Origin: Proteus terrae
GTDB lineage: Bacteria > Pseudomonadota > Gammaproteobacteria > Enterobacterales > Enterobacteriaceae
DNA: 64,000 bases
NCBI RefSeq assembly: GCF_003144325.1
Contig: NZ_PENS01000001.1
Coordinates: 124,001-188,000, forward strand
Direction of reading: 5' to 3'
The notes beneath the pieces were generated by a model. The model was not told where the DNA came from and made no database searches. It worked only from the letters and a program-made list of their open reading frames with translations. Below, one piece after another: positions 49,579-60,576 of this stretch (the first letter of the stretch is position 1; every line of letters begins with the position of its first letter). The position numbers and the translations under genes were made by a program.

Positions 49579-51099
49579 ATGGTTCAGCCCGCCTTCAAAC
49601 AAACCACTTGGTATAAATCATTTATTCTTCTATTACTTGGCTTTACTTCTGGATTACCTCTGGCGTTAACCGCGGGTACATTACAAGCATGGATGACGGT
49701 AGAAGATATCGATTTAAAAACCATTGGTTTTTTCTCATTAGTGGGACAAGCCTATGTTTTTAAATTCCTTTGGTCGCCTTTTATGGATCGCTATACCCCT
49801 TCTTTTCTTGGCCGTCGCCGAGGATGGATGTTGCTCACTCAAATAGGGTTAGTGATTGGTATTGCAGGAATGGGATTTCTAAATCCTAATGATCATTTAT
49901 GGTGGCTTGCCTCTTTAGCTGTCATTGTTGCCTTTTGTTCTGCTTCACAAGATATTGTTTTTGACGCCTATAAAACAGATATTTTAAAAGCAGATGAGCG
50001 TGGTACAGGTGCTGCTGTTTCTGTATTAGGCTATCGCATAGCTATGCTTGTTTCAGGAGGAATGGCGCTTTGGTTAGCCGATAAATATATTGGCTGGCAA
50101 AACATGTACTGGTTAATGGCTGCCTTAATGGGAATTGGTATTATTGCCACATTACTTGCTCAAGAGCCAGAAACCGCCGTAAAGCCACCACGTACACTCT
50201 ATGAAGCTGTTATTGAGCCTTTATATGAATTCTTCTCTCGCAATAATGCTTGGCTAATTTTACTGCTTATTGTGCTGTATAAAATGGGTGATGCCTTTGC
50301 CCTAAGTTTAAGTACCACCTTTCTTATTCGCGGTGCTGGATTTGATGCCGGTGAAGTAGGATTAGTAAATAAAACACTTGGACTTGCAGCCACTATTATT
50401 GGGGCATTACTAGGTGGCTTATTAATGCGCCGTTGGAGTTTATTTAAAGCACTGATGATTTTTGGTATTTTGCAAGGTGGTTCAAATATTGGTTATTGGT
50501 ATTTAGCTGTTTCTGAGCAAAGTATTTATAGCATGGGTGCGGTAGTTGCATTTGAAAATATTTGTGGAGGAATGGGAACAGCTGCATTTGTTGCCCTCTT
50601 AATGACACTTTGTCATCTCTCCTTTTCAGCAACACAATTTGCGTTGCTCTCAGCTCTCTCTGCCATTGGTCGTGTTTATGTTGGCCCCGTTGCTGGCTGG
50701 TATGTTGAAAGCCACGGTTGGGAAGCATTTTATCTTTTTTCTATTGTTGCTTCTGTACCCGGCCTTATCTTATTGTTGATTTCGAAAAACACACTTATTT
50801 ATACGCAAAAAACAGGTGAATTCCTTAGAAGAACTTTATTTATTAAACAGTACCGTTTTGCTATGTATGGTTTGATGCTGACCGTTTTCTTCTTTATTTG
50901 TAGTTTAATTCTTGTTATTACAAATTCACTACCGACTTTAGAAATATTCCATTCTGTTGATTTTATTCAGTCAATAGATGCTAATAGATTAAGTTCGTGG
51001 GCTTCAACACTCTTTTTATACGGTGTTATTATTGGTGCGATAAGCCTTGTCTTTGGCACAATCTTAGATTATTTAGCCCTTAAAAAAACAACATATTAA
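49579..51099 (+). CDS. ampG: Muropeptide permease AmpG
   Basis: A 506-residue MFS-type carrier that imports anhydro-muropeptides from the periplasm for cell-wall recycling and AmpC signalling. About 14 hydrophobic segments; TSGLPLALTAGTLQAWM near residue 18 and ASQDIVFDAYKTDIL near 120 are AmpG marks. Slightly longer than the E. coli 491. AAAGGAA precedes the ATG. Confidence 0.95.
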   Translation: MVQPAFKQTTWYKSFILLLLGFTSGLPLALTAGTLQAWMTVEDIDLKTIGFFSLVGQAYVFKFLWSPFMDRYTPSFLGRRRGWMLLTQIGLVIGIAGMGFLNPNDHLWWLASLAVIVAFCSASQDIVFDAYKTDILKADERGTGAAVSVLGYRIAMLVSGGMALWLADKYIGWQNMYWLMAALMGIGIIATLLAQEPETAVKPPRTLYEAVIEPLYEFFSRNNAWLILLLIVLYKMGDAFALSLSTTFLIRGAGFDAGEVGLVNKTLGLAATIIGALLGGLLMRRWSLFKALMIFGILQGGSNIGYWYLAVSEQSIYSMGAVVAFENICGGMGTAAFVALLMTLCHLSFSATQFALLSALSAIGRVYVGPVAGWYVESHGWEAFYLFSIVASVPGLILLLISKNTLIYTQKTGEFLRRTLFIKQYRFAMYGLMLTVFFFICSLILVITNSLPTLEIFHSVDFIQSIDANRLSSWASTLFLYGVIIGAISLVFGTILDYLALKKTTY

Positions 51100-51128
51100 T
51101 TTTATTGCCTTCTCAAGATATGAACCAT

Positions 51129-51155
51129 AAAAAAGGACAGCTTAAGCTGTCCTTT
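51129..51155 (-). terminator. Terminator of dbpA
   Basis: AAAGGACAGC and GCTGTCCTTT pair around TTAA, with T's on the minus strand, 23 bases after dbpA. It may also stop convergent ampG transcripts. Confidence 0.85.
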
Positions 51156-51177
51156 CTATATTCTTAGTAAAGAAAAA

Positions 51178-52551
51178 TTATCTAAACAATCTTACTTTTA
51201 CTGCTTTACCTTTAATTTTACCTTGTTGCAGCTGTTTCCAGACTTGTTTGGCGATAGATTGTTTTACGGCAACATAAGCATGTGTTGGGTTAATCATAAT
51301 TTTGCCAATGTCGGCACCATTGAACCCCATATCGCCCGTTAATGCGCCTAAAATATCACCCGGACGCATTTTAGCTTTTTTACCACCATCAATACATAAT
51401 GTTGCCATTGTTGCTTCAAGAGGCGTAATTTGTAGCCCTGCTGGTACTGGTAACCAATTTATCTTCATATGAAGCATCTCTTCTAGAGCGTTAGCACGCT
51501 GAATTTCTTCTGGTGCGCAAAAGCTAATAGCCAATCCACTTTCGCCTGCTCTAGCTGTCCGACCGATTCGGTGAACATGCACTTCAGGATCCCACGATAA
51601 TTCGTAGTTAATCACCATTTCTAACGCTTTAATATCTAGTCCTCGAGCCGCAACATCTGTTGCTACTAATACACGACAACTCCCATTAGCAAAGCGAATA
51701 AGCGTTTGGTCACGCTCTCTTTGTTCCATATCGCCGTGTAGAACTAGTACACTTTGGTTGCTTTCTGTCAGTGTTTCATACACATCTTGGCAATCTCGTT
51801 TCGTGTTACAAAACACCACACAAGAAGCAGGTTGCTCACGACTTAAAAGTTTTTGCAGTAATCCTATTTTTCCGTGACGAGATATTTCATAAAACTGCTG
51901 TTCAACCGCCGGAAGTTCGTCAACAGAGTTTATTTCAATAGTTACTGGATTTTGCTGGATTTTACGGCTAATTGCTGCAATCTCATTTGGCCAAGTTGCA
52001 GAAAAGAGCAATGTTTGACGTGCGGTTGGCATACGAGAAATAATGTCGTTGATATCATCAAAAAATCCCATATCCAACATTCTGTCTGCTTCATCCAATA
52101 CCAATGTTTTCACATCATCTAAAGTAACAGTCTCTTTTCTTATGTGATCAAGTAATCTACCCGGTGTTGCAACAATAATATGTGCAGCATGAATCAATGA
52201 ATCACGCTGGATGCTAAATGGAACACCACCACACAGTGTTAATATTTTGATATTTGGAAGATAACGAGCAAGGCGACGTAATTCATTTGCAACTTGATCA
52301 GCAAGTTCTCGCGTTGGGCATAAAATAAGTGATTGGGTATTAAATTGTTTTGCATCAATACATTGCAAAACTCCCAAACCAAAAGCAGCTGTTTTACCAC
52401 TGCCTGTTTTTGCCTGAGCACGAACGTCTTTTCCTTCAAGAATGGCGGGCAAAGCAGCTTCTTGAACTGGAGTCATAGTGAGATAACCCAATTCATTAAG
52501 GTTAGCGAGTTGTTCAGCAGGAAGTGCGTTAAGTTCAGCAAATGAGGTCAC
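51178..52551 (-). CDS. dbpA: ATP-dependent RNA helicase DbpA
   Basis: A 457-residue DEAD-box helicase for 50S assembly, targeted to hairpin 92 of 23S rRNA by its C-terminal RNA-binding domain. Q motif near residue 20, AKTGSGKTA, LVLDEADRML, SAT and HRIGRTAR follow in order; the last ~75 residues (KKAKMRPGDILGALTG) are the DbpA-specific domain. Same length as E. coli DbpA, but that gene is not in this neighbourhood in E. coli. Confidence 0.95.
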   Translation of the reverse strand: MTSFAELNALPAEQLANLNELGYLTMTPVQEAALPAILEGKDVRAQAKTGSGKTAAFGLGVLQCIDAKQFNTQSLILCPTRELADQVANELRRLARYLPNIKILTLCGGVPFSIQRDSLIHAAHIIVATPGRLLDHIRKETVTLDDVKTLVLDEADRMLDMGFFDDINDIISRMPTARQTLLFSATWPNEIAAISRKIQQNPVTIEINSVDELPAVEQQFYEISRHGKIGLLQKLLSREQPASCVVFCNTKRDCQDVYETLTESNQSVLVLHGDMEQRERDQTLIRFANGSCRVLVATDVAARGLDIKALEMVINYELSWDPEVHVHRIGRTARAGESGLAISFCAPEEIQRANALEEMLHMKINWLPVPAGLQITPLEATMATLCIDGGKKAKMRPGDILGALTGDMGFNGADIGKIMINPTHAYVAVKQSIAKQVWKQLQQGKIKGKAVKVRLFR

Positions 52552-52919
52552 AATGAAAATTCCAAATAAAGTAAAAACAAATATGAGCTAATGATACTAC
52601 CCCTTCATTCTTGTGTCGTGAGGTATTTTTGTGCTGTTCATATTACTTTTTCATCTAAGTGCCATTTTCTATCATTATCTCCTTAAATTTCCTCTTCTTA
52701 TCAAAAACTCCTTTTTTTATTTTTGCTATTAATTCAAAAAATAAAATAAAAAAATACAAAATTTCTCATTTTTTAAACTAATATCAAAATTCTAGAAATA
52801 GATCTTATTTTAAGCTCAAATTTCCATAAAAAGGATTTTTATAGTTTATTATTCTAATAAAAAAGAAAAACTGAACATTCACCGCAACCATAATCGGCCA
52901 TAAGCCATCGGGATAATTT
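52552..52919. other. Divergent dbpA / Tsx-like intergenic region
   Basis: About 370 very AT-rich bases with many A/T runs and no supported gene. It must hold both promoters. No operator was recognised. Confidence 0.5.
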
Positions 52920-53681
52920 ATGATCAAAAAATCATTTTTGTTTGTCTTCGCAACAACATTCTCTTTACCTTCTCAGGCAAGCTATTTAGGAGGATTTGCA
53001 AGCGCTAGTATTAACTACTTGGATTGGACAACACATACAACACACAAAACTGGCAAAACTTCCCATAAAGATGATTTTGCCTATTTAGAACTTGAAGGTG
53101 CTACTAATTTTTCATGGGGGGAGTTTTATGGCTTTTTTGATCTTGAAAATCCGTTTAATCCTCGAAAAGCGCAACCGGGTGATAATCAACGTTATACCGT
53201 CAAAGCAACAAGCCGCATTTATTTAGGTGAAAGTCATTTCAATCTATACGGGCATGTTTACGGTACATGGTCACTCCCTGGTAAAAAATATGGTGGTAAC
53301 TTCCATGAAGTAAATACACTTTACGGCGTTGGCTATAACACACAAATTGCTAATTTATGGTTTAAACCTTTTATTGCCCTTCATTATGTCGATCAATCTA
53401 AATATTCAGGTAACAACGGTTATGTGGCTGGTTGGGTTGCTGGATATGATTTTAATATAAAAAATCAAAAGTTTAGCCTAACAAACTGGCATGAAATGGA
53501 ATTCCAACGACACAAACGTTATGGCAATGGAGGTAAAAATGGCATTAATGGCGCTTTAGCCATTTGGTGGCATCCGACAACATCTATCACTACTGGAATT
53601 CAGTATCGTTATGCTTATAAAAAGCTAGGAGAGAGTTTTCTGCAAGATGGCATTGTATATAGCTTGAAATATAACTTCTGA
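52920..53681 (+). CDS. Tsx/OmpK-family outer-membrane channel
   Basis: A 253-residue outer-membrane beta-barrel of the Tsx/OmpK (nucleoside-specific channel) family. A signal peptide (about 1-20, ending SQASYLGG) is followed by alternating aromatic strands and a C-terminal LKYNF with the terminal Phe for BamA recognition. YLELEGATNFSWGEFYGFFD near residue 57 is a family-like stretch. It is not close enough to E. coli Tsx for me to name it; relatives are often annotated OmpK. It stands alone with its own terminator. Confidence 0.85.
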   Translation: MIKKSFLFVFATTFSLPSQASYLGGFASASINYLDWTTHTTHKTGKTSHKDDFAYLELEGATNFSWGEFYGFFDLENPFNPRKAQPGDNQRYTVKATSRIYLGESHFNLYGHVYGTWSLPGKKYGGNFHEVNTLYGVGYNTQIANLWFKPFIALHYVDQSKYSGNNGYVAGWVAGYDFNIKNQKFSLTNWHEMEFQRHKRYGNGGKNGINGALAIWWHPTTSITTGIQYRYAYKKLGESFLQDGIVYSLKYNF

Positions 53682-53701
53682 TAGGAAATTGTTAATTTTT
53701 A

Positions 53702-53740
53702 TTACAGCGGATCGATTTTTATCCGCTGTAACCTCTTTTT
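53702..53740 (+). terminator. Terminator of the Tsx-like gene
   Basis: TTACAGCGGAT and ATCCGCTGTAA pair around an eight-base loop, then CCTCTTTTT, 20 bases after the gene. Confidence 0.9.
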
Positions 53741-54177
53741 ATCACTTAATGAAAATATTTCTCATTGGATATAAACATTCATCAAATCACTAATTACCCA
53801 TATTAAAAATCATACAAGTATCAAATATAGATATTAAACATCAATATAAAAAGGATTTTACCTATCAACTCTCCTCCGACCTCTAATTTGTTACTTTTTT
53901 AATCAGAATACGTTTTCTTACACTTTTTATTGCATTTTTATTTGTAAAAATATGTATTTATTTTAAAAACATGATACTTTATGAAATTATAGTTAATATG
54001 CAATAATTAAATTAACATTTATTTAATACTTTGATTACTTGTGATCACATTAACACAAAAGACCAACCAATCACTTACTTACCATTACAATTGTTTACAC
54101 TGTCGCAACCTTACCGTAAAATGTCCTTACTGATACTGATGAAACAACAATAGAACCTTTATCATTTGGGTCGTTGG
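53741..54177. other. cyo operon upstream region
   Basis: About 440 AT-rich bases with no gene, containing the cyo promoter region. A CRP-like site is at 54040-54055. E. coli cyo is also repressed by ArcA and Fnr; I could not identify those sites with confidence. Confidence 0.5.
54040..54055. promoter_or_regulatory. Possible CRP site upstream of cyoA
   Basis: TGTGATCACATTAACA has a perfect TGTGA half and a TAACA half at N6 spacing; TGTGATCACA is itself palindromic. It is about 125 bases before cyoA. Confidence 0.35.
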
Positions 54178-55128
54178 ATGAGACTTATGAAATACATAAA
54201 AAGTATTGGGACACTCTCGCTATTAGCAGCAGCTCTTCTATTGAGTGGCTGTGATATGGCGTTAATGAATCCCAAAGGCGCTATCGGCGCTGAGCAAAAA
54301 ACATTAATCCTCATTGCGCTTGGTTTAATGTTAATTGTTGTGATACCGGTAATACTGATGGTGATTGTTTTCGCTTTTCGCTACCGTGAATCCAATACTA
54401 AAGCCACCTATCGCCCAAACTGGGCTCACTCAAATAAAATCGAACTCGTCGTTTGGACTGTGCCAATTATCATTATTGTGATTTTGGCAAGCATCACATG
54501 GAAAACAACCCATGAACTTGATCCTTACAAACCATTAGAGTCCACAGAAAAACCTGTCACCATTGAAGTTGTTTCAATGGATTGGAAATGGTTATTTATC
54601 TATCCAGAACAAGGTATTGCAACAGTTAATGAACTGGCTTTCCCTACTAATGTTCCTGTTAATTTCAAAATCACTTCTGACTCTGTCATGAACTCATTCT
54701 TTATCCCTCGCTTAGGTGGACAAATCTATGCGATGGCAGGAATGCAAACTAAGTTGCACTTAATTGCTAATGAGCCTGGCGAATATCCAGGGATGTCAGC
54801 AAGTTATAGTGGACACGGTTTCTCTGATATGAAATTTACAGCGATTGCGACACCTGATCGTGCCGGTTTCGATGCGTGGGTTGAAAAAGTCAAACAATCG
54901 TCAGATACGTTAAATACGACCGCTGCATTTAATGAACTTGCTAAACCAAGCCAGAAAAATCCAGTGACCTACTATTCAAGCGTGAAGCCAATGTTATTCC
55001 AAGAGACCATTTCTAAATTTGGTCACACGGGTCATGGCGCTCACACCAGTGGCAATCAGACAGCACAAGCTGATGCAACAATGAATATGAACATGAGCCA
55101 TGCGGCGCATGCAGGAGCAGAGGAATAA
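54178..55128 (+). CDS. cyoA: Cytochrome bo3 ubiquinol oxidase subunit II
   Basis: A 316-residue subunit of the aerobic quinol oxidase. Lipoprotein signal ending LLSGCD, two membrane helices (about 45-70 and 85-110), then a periplasmic cupredoxin domain without the Cu-A ligands ([15 protein letters not shown]), and a His/Met-rich tail. The start at 54178 (MRLMKYIKS) matches E. coli CyoA and has GGG seven bases upstream; 54187 is an alternative. Confidence 0.96.
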   Translation: MRLMKYIKSIGTLSLLAAALLLSGCDMALMNPKGAIGAEQKTLILIALGLMLIVVIPVILMVIVFAFRYRESNTKATYRPNWAHSNKIELVVWTVPIIIIVILASITWKTTHELDPYKPLESTEKPVTIEVVSMDWKWLFIYPEQGIATVNELAFPTNVPVNFKITSDSVMNSFFIPRLGGQIYAMAGMQTKLHLIANEPGEYPGMSASYSGHGFSDMKFTAIATPDRAGFDAWVEKVKQSSDTLNTTAAFNELAKPSQKNPVTYYSSVKPMLFQETISKFGHTGHGAHTSGNQTAQADATMNMNMSHAAHAGAEE

Positions 55129-55132
55129 AGGC

Positions 55133-57115
55133 ATGTTCGGAAAATTAACTCTTGATGCAATCCCGCTACATGAACCAATTATCGTCGTTACTTTACTCGG
55201 TATTGTTCTTGGTGGGCTTGCTGTTGTTGGCGCACTAACTTATTTTCGTAAATGGAAATGGTTGTGGACCGAATGGTTAACCAGCGTTGACCATAAAAAA
55301 ATTGGTATTATGTATATCCTCGTTGCAATGGTCATGATGTTCCGTGGCTTTGCCGATGCGATTATGATGAGAAGCCAACAAGCTCTCGCCTCTGCTGGTG
55401 AAGCAGGTTTCTTACCACCTCATCACTATGATCAGATTTTTACCGCACACGGCGTTATCATGATTTTCTTCATGGCAACACCTTTTGTTGTGGGTCTGAT
55501 GAACCTTGTTGTACCTTTACAAATTGGTGCTCGTGATGTGGCATTCCCATTCCTTAATTCCCTGAGCTTCTGGTTCTTTGTTGTAGGTGTGTTATTAATC
55601 AACATCTCTTTGGGTATCGGTGAATTTGCTCAAACAGGTTGGTTAGCTTACCCGCCACTTTCTGGTTTGGAATATAACCCAGGAGTCGGGGTCGATTATT
55701 GGATATGGAGTTTACAGATATCCGGTATTGGTACGCTTCTAACAGGGGTTAACTTCTTCGCGACTATCCTGCGTATGCGTGCGCCGGGTATGAGCATGAT
55801 GAAAATGCCTGTATTCTCTTGGGCTGCTTTATGTACTAACGTCCTGATTATCGCTGCATTCCCAATTTTAACAGTCACTATTACGTTGTTAACTTTAGAC
55901 CGCTATCTTGGTACGCACTTCTTTACCAATGATATGGGCGGTAACATGATGATGTACATCAACCTTGTATGGGCTTGGGGTCATCCAGAAGTTTATATCC
56001 TTGTTCTGCCTGTATTTGGTGTGTTCTCTGAAGTTACAGCAACATTCTCTAAAAAACGGTTATTCGGTTATACCTCATTAGTTGGTGCAACTGTCGTTAT
56101 TACCGTGTTGTCATTTATCGTTTGGTTACACCACTTCTTTACTATGGGTTCTGGTGCCAACGTCAATGCCTTCTTCGGTATAGCCACGATGATCATCGCT
56201 ATACCAACAGGGGTTAAAATATTTAACTGGCTGTTTACGATGTATCAAGGCCGTATCGAATATAAAAGCCCAATGTTATGGACTATCGGTTTCCTTATCA
56301 CCTTCTCTGTTGGGGGAATGACTGGGGTTCTGTTAGCCGTTCCGGGTGCAAACTTCGTTCTACATAACAGCTTATTCTTAATTGCTCACTTCCATAACGT
56401 TATTATCGGTGGTGTGGTATTCGGCTGTTTCGCTGGTATGACTTACTGGTTCCCTAAAGCATTTGGTTTCACACTGAATGAAAAATGGGGTATCCGTGCA
56501 TTCTGGTTCTGGTTTATCGGCTTCTTTATGGCCTTTATGCCACTGTACATTCTTGGCTTTATGGGTATGACTCGTCGTATCAGCCAAAACATCAACCCAG
56601 AGTTCCATCCAATGCTGATGGTTGCTGCGGGTGGTGCTGCACTGATTGCTATCGGTATCGCTTGTCAAGTTGTCCAGATCTACGTCAGTATCCGTGACCG
56701 TGATCAAAACCGTGATTTAACGGGAGATCCGTGGGGCGGACGTACTCTGGAATGGTCAATTTCTTCACCTGCTCCTTTCTATAACTTTGCCGTTGAACCT
56801 AATGTTCAAACGCGTGATGAATGGTGGGATCAAAAAGAAAAAGGTACTGCTTATCAGCGTCCAACTAAATACGAACCAATCCATATGCCTAAAAATACAG
56901 GTGCTGGTGTGATTATTTCAGCATTCAGCTTAGTACTTGGTTTTGCCATGATCTGGCATATCTGGTGGTTAGCTATCGTTGGTTTCGCTGGCATGATTGT
57001 CACTTGGATCGTGAAAAGCTTTGATACAGATGTGGATTACTATGTCCAAGTACCTGAAATTGAAGCTCTCGAGAATAAGCATTATGAAGAACTGAAAAAA
57101 GCAGGTGTGAAATAA
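55133..57115 (+). CDS. cyoB: Cytochrome bo3 ubiquinol oxidase subunit I
   Basis: A 660-residue catalytic subunit holding haem b, haem o3 and Cu-B, and pumping protons. Ligand regions: [11 protein letters not shown] near 106, [17 protein letters not shown] near 280, WLHHFFTMG near 333, and [10 protein letters not shown] near 420. The start at 55133 ([11 protein letters not shown]) lies four bases after cyoA, with AGGAATAAAGG before it. The stop overlaps cyoC by one base. Confidence 0.97.
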   Translation: MFGKLTLDAIPLHEPIIVVTLLGIVLGGLAVVGALTYFRKWKWLWTEWLTSVDHKKIGIMYILVAMVMMFRGFADAIMMRSQQALASAGEAGFLPPHHYDQIFTAHGVIMIFFMATPFVVGLMNLVVPLQIGARDVAFPFLNSLSFWFFVVGVLLINISLGIGEFAQTGWLAYPPLSGLEYNPGVGVDYWIWSLQISGIGTLLTGVNFFATILRMRAPGMSMMKMPVFSWAALCTNVLIIAAFPILTVTITLLTLDRYLGTHFFTNDMGGNMMMYINLVWAWGHPEVYILVLPVFGVFSEVTATFSKKRLFGYTSLVGATVVITVLSFIVWLHHFFTMGSGANVNAFFGIATMIIAIPTGVKIFNWLFTMYQGRIEYKSPMLWTIGFLITFSVGGMTGVLLAVPGANFVLHNSLFLIAHFHNVIIGGVVFGCFAGMTYWFPKAFGFTLNEKWGIRAFWFWFIGFFMAFMPLYILGFMGMTRRISQNINPEFHPMLMVAAGGAALIAIGIACQVVQIYVSIRDRDQNRDLTGDPWGGRTLEWSISSPAPFYNFAVEPNVQTRDEWWDQKEKGTAYQRPTKYEPIHMPKNTGAGVIISAFSLVLGFAMIWHIWWLAIVGFAGMIVTWIVKSFDTDVDYYVQVPEIEALENKHYEELKKAGVK

Positions 57116-57726
57116 TGTCTACTCAAACTGTAAATAACACAAACGCCCATGAGCATCATGGGCACCACGATGCAGGAGCGACGAAAGTTTTCGGCTTCTG
57201 GATCTACCTAATGAGCGACCTTATCCTGTTTGCCAGCTTATTCGCCACTTATGCGGTGCTTGTTAACGGGATTGCGGATGGCCCTTCAGGTAAAGAAATT
57301 TTTAGCTTACCGTTTGTTTTAGTTGAAACCTTCTTACTGCTATTTAGTAGTATCACTTTTGGTTTCGCTATGCTGGGCATGAACAAAGGTAGCGTTAGCC
57401 AAGTTAATCTGTGGTTATTTGTTACTTTCTTATTCGGCCTAGGTTTCGTCATCATGGAAGTTTACGAATTCCATGAGCTAATCGCAGAAGGTTATGGCCC
57501 AGATCGCAGTGCATTCTTATCTGCATTCTTTGCATTAGTTTCAACACACGGTCTTCACGTAACGGCTGGCTTAATTTGGATTGTTATTATGATGATCCAA
57601 GTATCACGCCGTGGTTTAACTGAAGTTAACCGTACTCGTTTAAGCTGTTTAAGTCTGTTCTGGCACTTCCTTGACGTTGTCTGGATCTGTGTGTTCACCG
57701 TAGTTTATCTGATGGGAGCGATGTAA
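57115..57726 (+). CDS. cyoC: Cytochrome bo3 ubiquinol oxidase subunit III
   Basis: A 203-residue inner-membrane subunit with five helices that stabilises the oxidase. A His-rich N terminus ([15 protein letters not shown]), then [20 protein letters not shown], and [18 protein letters not shown] overlaps link it to cyoB and cyoD. Confidence 0.96.
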   Translation: MSTQTVNNTNAHEHHGHHDAGATKVFGFWIYLMSDLILFASLFATYAVLVNGIADGPSGKEIFSLPFVLVETFLLLFSSITFGFAMLGMNKGSVSQVNLWLFVTFLFGLGFVIMEVYEFHELIAEGYGPDRSAFLSAFFALVSTHGLHVTAGLIWIVIMMIQVSRRGLTEVNRTRLSCLSLFWHFLDVVWICVFTVVYLMGAM

Positions 57727-58058
57727 TGAGTCATCCAAATACTTCTCCTTCAGGCGCAAGCCACGGCAGCATGAAGTCTTATCTGATTGGCTTTATTCTG
57801 TCTGTTATCCTCACCGTTATTCCATTTTGGATGGTGATGGAAGGAACAGCGACACCAGCAACAATTCTATGGACTGTTGTCGGTATGGCAGTTGTGCAAA
57901 TTGTGGTTCACTTAGTCTGCTTCTTGCATATGAATACGTCATCAGAAGAGCGCTGGAACGTCGTCGCATTCCTGTTCACACTGCTTATTATCGGCATTGT
58001 TGTCGTAGGCTCGTTGTGGATTATGTACAACCTGAACATCAATATGATGATGGATTAA
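57726..58058 (+). CDS. cyoD: Cytochrome bo3 ubiquinol oxidase subunit IV
   Basis: A 110-residue subunit with three membrane helices. [20 protein letters not shown] near residue 14 and the [17 protein letters not shown] stretch are typical. The start overlaps the cyoC stop (TAATG); cyoE follows after 11 bases. Confidence 0.95.
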   Translation: MSHPNTSPSGASHGSMKSYLIGFILSVILTVIPFWMVMEGTATPATILWTVVGMAVVQIVVHLVCFLHMNTSSEERWNVVAFLFTLLIIGIVVVGSLWIMYNLNINMMMD

Positions 58059-58069
58059 GAGTTGTCGCT

Positions 58070-58954
58070 ATGATTAAGCAATACCTACAAGTCACCAAAC
58101 CAGGAATTATTTTCGGAAATTTAATTTCTGTAATAGGTGGTTTTCTGCTCGCTTCTAAAGGTGAGATTGATTACTCCCTATTTTTCGCGACTCTACTTGG
58201 GGTGTCTCTGGTCGTTGCTTCTGGTTGTGTTTTTAACAACTATATTGACCGTGATATTGACCGTATCATGGAAAGAACGAAGAATCGCCCATTAGTTAAA
58301 GGATTAATTGACCCTCGAATTAGCCTGATTTATGCCTCAGTATTAGGTATTGCAGGTGTTGTGCTGCTCTATGTAGCAGCCAACCCACTTGCAATGTTTA
58401 TCGCTGTATTCGGTTTTATTATTTATGTTGGGGTTTATAGCCTCTACATGAAGCGTAAATCTGTTTATGGCACACTGATTGGAAGTTTATCTGGCTCTGC
58501 ACCTCCTGTTATCGGCTATTGTGCCGTTAGCGGTGAATTTGATGCAGGCGCGGCAATCCTATTACTTATCTTTAGTTTGTGGCAAATGCCCCACTCTTAT
58601 GCCATTGCTATTTTCCGTTTTAAAGACTACCAAGCTGCAAATATCCCTGTATTACCTGTAATTAAAGGGATCTCAGTCGCGAAACGTCATATCATTCTCT
58701 ATATTCTGGCGTTTATGATCGCAACCTTAATGCTGACATTAGTTGGTTATGCAGGCTATAAATACCTGATTGTGGCTTCAGCTGTCAGTATTTGGTGGTT
58801 AGGTATGGCTTTATCGGGTTACAAAGCAACCAATGATATTGTGTGGGCACGAAAATTATTTATTTTCTCTATTGTCGCAATCACTTCATTAAGCGTAATG
58901 ATGTCTGTTGACCCAACAAGCTCAACAGAAGCGGTTTTTGCGTATATAAGATAA
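58070..58954 (+). CDS. cyoE: Protoheme IX farnesyltransferase (haem O synthase)
   Basis: A 294-residue UbiA-type prenyltransferase that adds a farnesyl group to haem B to make haem O for CyoB. The prenyl-diphosphate motif [19 protein letters not shown] near residue 56 carries the Asp cluster, and YSLYMKRKS is the second region. The start at 58070 ([12 protein letters not shown]) was chosen over a longer frame that would run through cyoD. Confidence 0.96.
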   Translation: MIKQYLQVTKPGIIFGNLISVIGGFLLASKGEIDYSLFFATLLGVSLVVASGCVFNNYIDRDIDRIMERTKNRPLVKGLIDPRISLIYASVLGIAGVVLLYVAANPLAMFIAVFGFIIYVGVYSLYMKRKSVYGTLIGSLSGSAPPVIGYCAVSGEFDAGAAILLLIFSLWQMPHSYAIAIFRFKDYQAANIPVLPVIKGISVAKRHIILYILAFMIATLMLTLVGYAGYKYLIVASAVSIWWLGMALSGYKATNDIVWARKLFIFSIVAITSLSVMMSVDPTSSTEAVFAYIR

Positions 58955-58975
58955 TGTATTTATTAAAGTAACCTA

Positions 58976-59008
58976 AATACCAGTCAGCCTCCTGACTGGT
59001 ATTTTTTT
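58976..59008 (+). terminator. Terminator of the cyo operon
   Basis: AATACCAGTCAG and CTGACTGGTATT form a 12-bp stem with a CCTC loop, followed by TTTTT, 22 bases after cyoE. Confidence 0.92.
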
Positions 59009-59127
59009 ATCTCCTTTACGACTTCGCATGATATCAGTACAGTTTTGTCTTTTTTGTATCCCATTTATTGATTAACCTCACTAGAAAATGTCATTACAAT
59101 GGGGGTATCAGTAATATGAGGTAATCC

Positions 59128-60498
59128 ATGAATGATAATAAAATGACCCCATTAGAGCGCAAAGCCACATGGGGACTAGGCACTGTTTTTTCTCTTCGCA
59201 TGCTTGGCATGTTTATGGTACTCCCAGTTTTAACCACCTATGGGCTTCAACTACAACACGCAACAGAATCTCTCATTGGACTAGCCATCGGTATTTATGG
59301 ATTAACACAAGCTATATTCCAAATTCCTTTTGGTATTTTCTCTGATAAATTTGGTCGAAAACCTATGATTGTTTTTGGCTTAATTATTTTTATTCTTGGT
59401 AGTCTGATTGCGGCTCTCAGTGACAATATCTACGGCATTATTATTGGCAGAGCATTGCAAGGAGCGGGAGCTATCTCAGCTGCAGTAATGGCTTTGTTAT
59501 CAGATTTAACACGAGAACAAAATAGAACAAAAGCAATGGCCTTTATTGGTATTAGTTTTGGGATAACATTCGCTTTAGCCTTAGTTTTAGGACCTATTTT
59601 AACGCATATTTTTGGTTTACATGGCCTATTTTGGGGAATTGCCCTACTCGCCTTTGGTGGCATTATTATTACACTTTTTACTGTGCCGAATAGCGAACAC
59701 CATATTCTTAATCGAGAGTCAGGTTTTGTTCGTGGTAGCGTAAAAAAGGTTTTATTTGATGTACAACTTCTCAAATTGAATACAGGTATTTTTTCACTAC
59801 ATACTTTATTAATGGCCGCATTTGTTGCACTTCCTCTGGTTATGAGTAACGCAGGTTTAGCGAAAGAGAAACATTGGATTGTTTATCTAGTCACCATGCT
59901 TATCGCCTTTATTACTGTACTTCCTTTTATTATCTATGCAGAAAAGAAACGAAAAATGAAACAAGTTTTCTTATTCTGTATTTCCTTACTTATTATTGCT
60001 CAAGTTATTTTGATTATTTCAGGCTCTAGCTTGTGGTTAATTATTGCGGGTATTCAAGTTTTCTTTATTGGATTTAATATTATGGAAGCACTTCTTCCTT
60101 CATTAATCAGTAAAGAAGCACCAGCAGGTTATAAAGGCACAGCAATGGGAATTTATTCTACTAGCCAATTTTTAGGTGTGGCATTAGGTGGAATTTTAGG
60201 AGGATGGCTTTACCAACATTATAATGCGCAGACTGTATTTTTAGGCTGTTTAGTGATTGGTCTTATTTGGTTTTTTATTAGCCTAACATTACGCCAACCC
60301 TCTTATGTCAGTAGCTTACGTGTTGAATTGCCTGAAAGCTTATCTTCAAGCCAACAACAGCAACTACAACAATTATTTAAGCAACAACCCGGTGTTAATG
60401 AAGTTGTGATTATGGCGGATGAACAAAGTGCTTATATCAAGGTTGATACTAAACAGACACCAAGAGCAACATTAGAGGCTCTGATCCCTTTAGTTTGA
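59128..60498 (+). CDS. yajR: MFS transporter YajR
   Basis: A 456-residue 12-helix MFS protein with an extra C-terminal YAM domain (about 390-456, ferredoxin-like; QPGVNEVVIMADEQSAYIKV). The A-motif is GIFSDKFGRKPMIVFG near residue 72. The physiological substrate is not known in E. coli. It follows cyoE and converges with yajQ. Confidence 0.93.
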   Translation: MNDNKMTPLERKATWGLGTVFSLRMLGMFMVLPVLTTYGLQLQHATESLIGLAIGIYGLTQAIFQIPFGIFSDKFGRKPMIVFGLIIFILGSLIAALSDNIYGIIIGRALQGAGAISAAVMALLSDLTREQNRTKAMAFIGISFGITFALALVLGPILTHIFGLHGLFWGIALLAFGGIIITLFTVPNSEHHILNRESGFVRGSVKKVLFDVQLLKLNTGIFSLHTLLMAAFVALPLVMSNAGLAKEKHWIVYLVTMLIAFITVLPFIIYAEKKRKMKQVFLFCISLLIIAQVILIISGSSLWLIIAGIQVFFIGFNIMEALLPSLISKEAPAGYKGTAMGIYSTSQFLGVALGGILGGWLYQHYNAQTVFLGCLVIGLIWFFISLTLRQPSYVSSLRVELPESLSSSQQQQLQQLFKQQPGVNEVVIMADEQSAYIKVDTKQTPRATLEALIPLV

Positions 60499-60524
60499 AG
60501 TCCAATAAATTTATTGGATGAAAT

Positions 60525-60554
60525 AAAAATGCGCTGGTTCAACAGCGCATTTTT
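60525..60554. terminator. Bidirectional terminator between yajR and yajQ
   Basis: AAAATGCGCTG and CAGCGCATTTT pair around GTTCAA, with T runs on both strands, between the two convergent stops. Confidence 0.9.
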
Positions 60555-60576
60555 GTATGACTAAATAGATGAACAA

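Noticed and set aside
57827..58069. Upstream extension of cyoE by 81 codons
   Set aside because: It overlaps cyoD out of frame; the family start [12 protein letters not shown] is at 58070.
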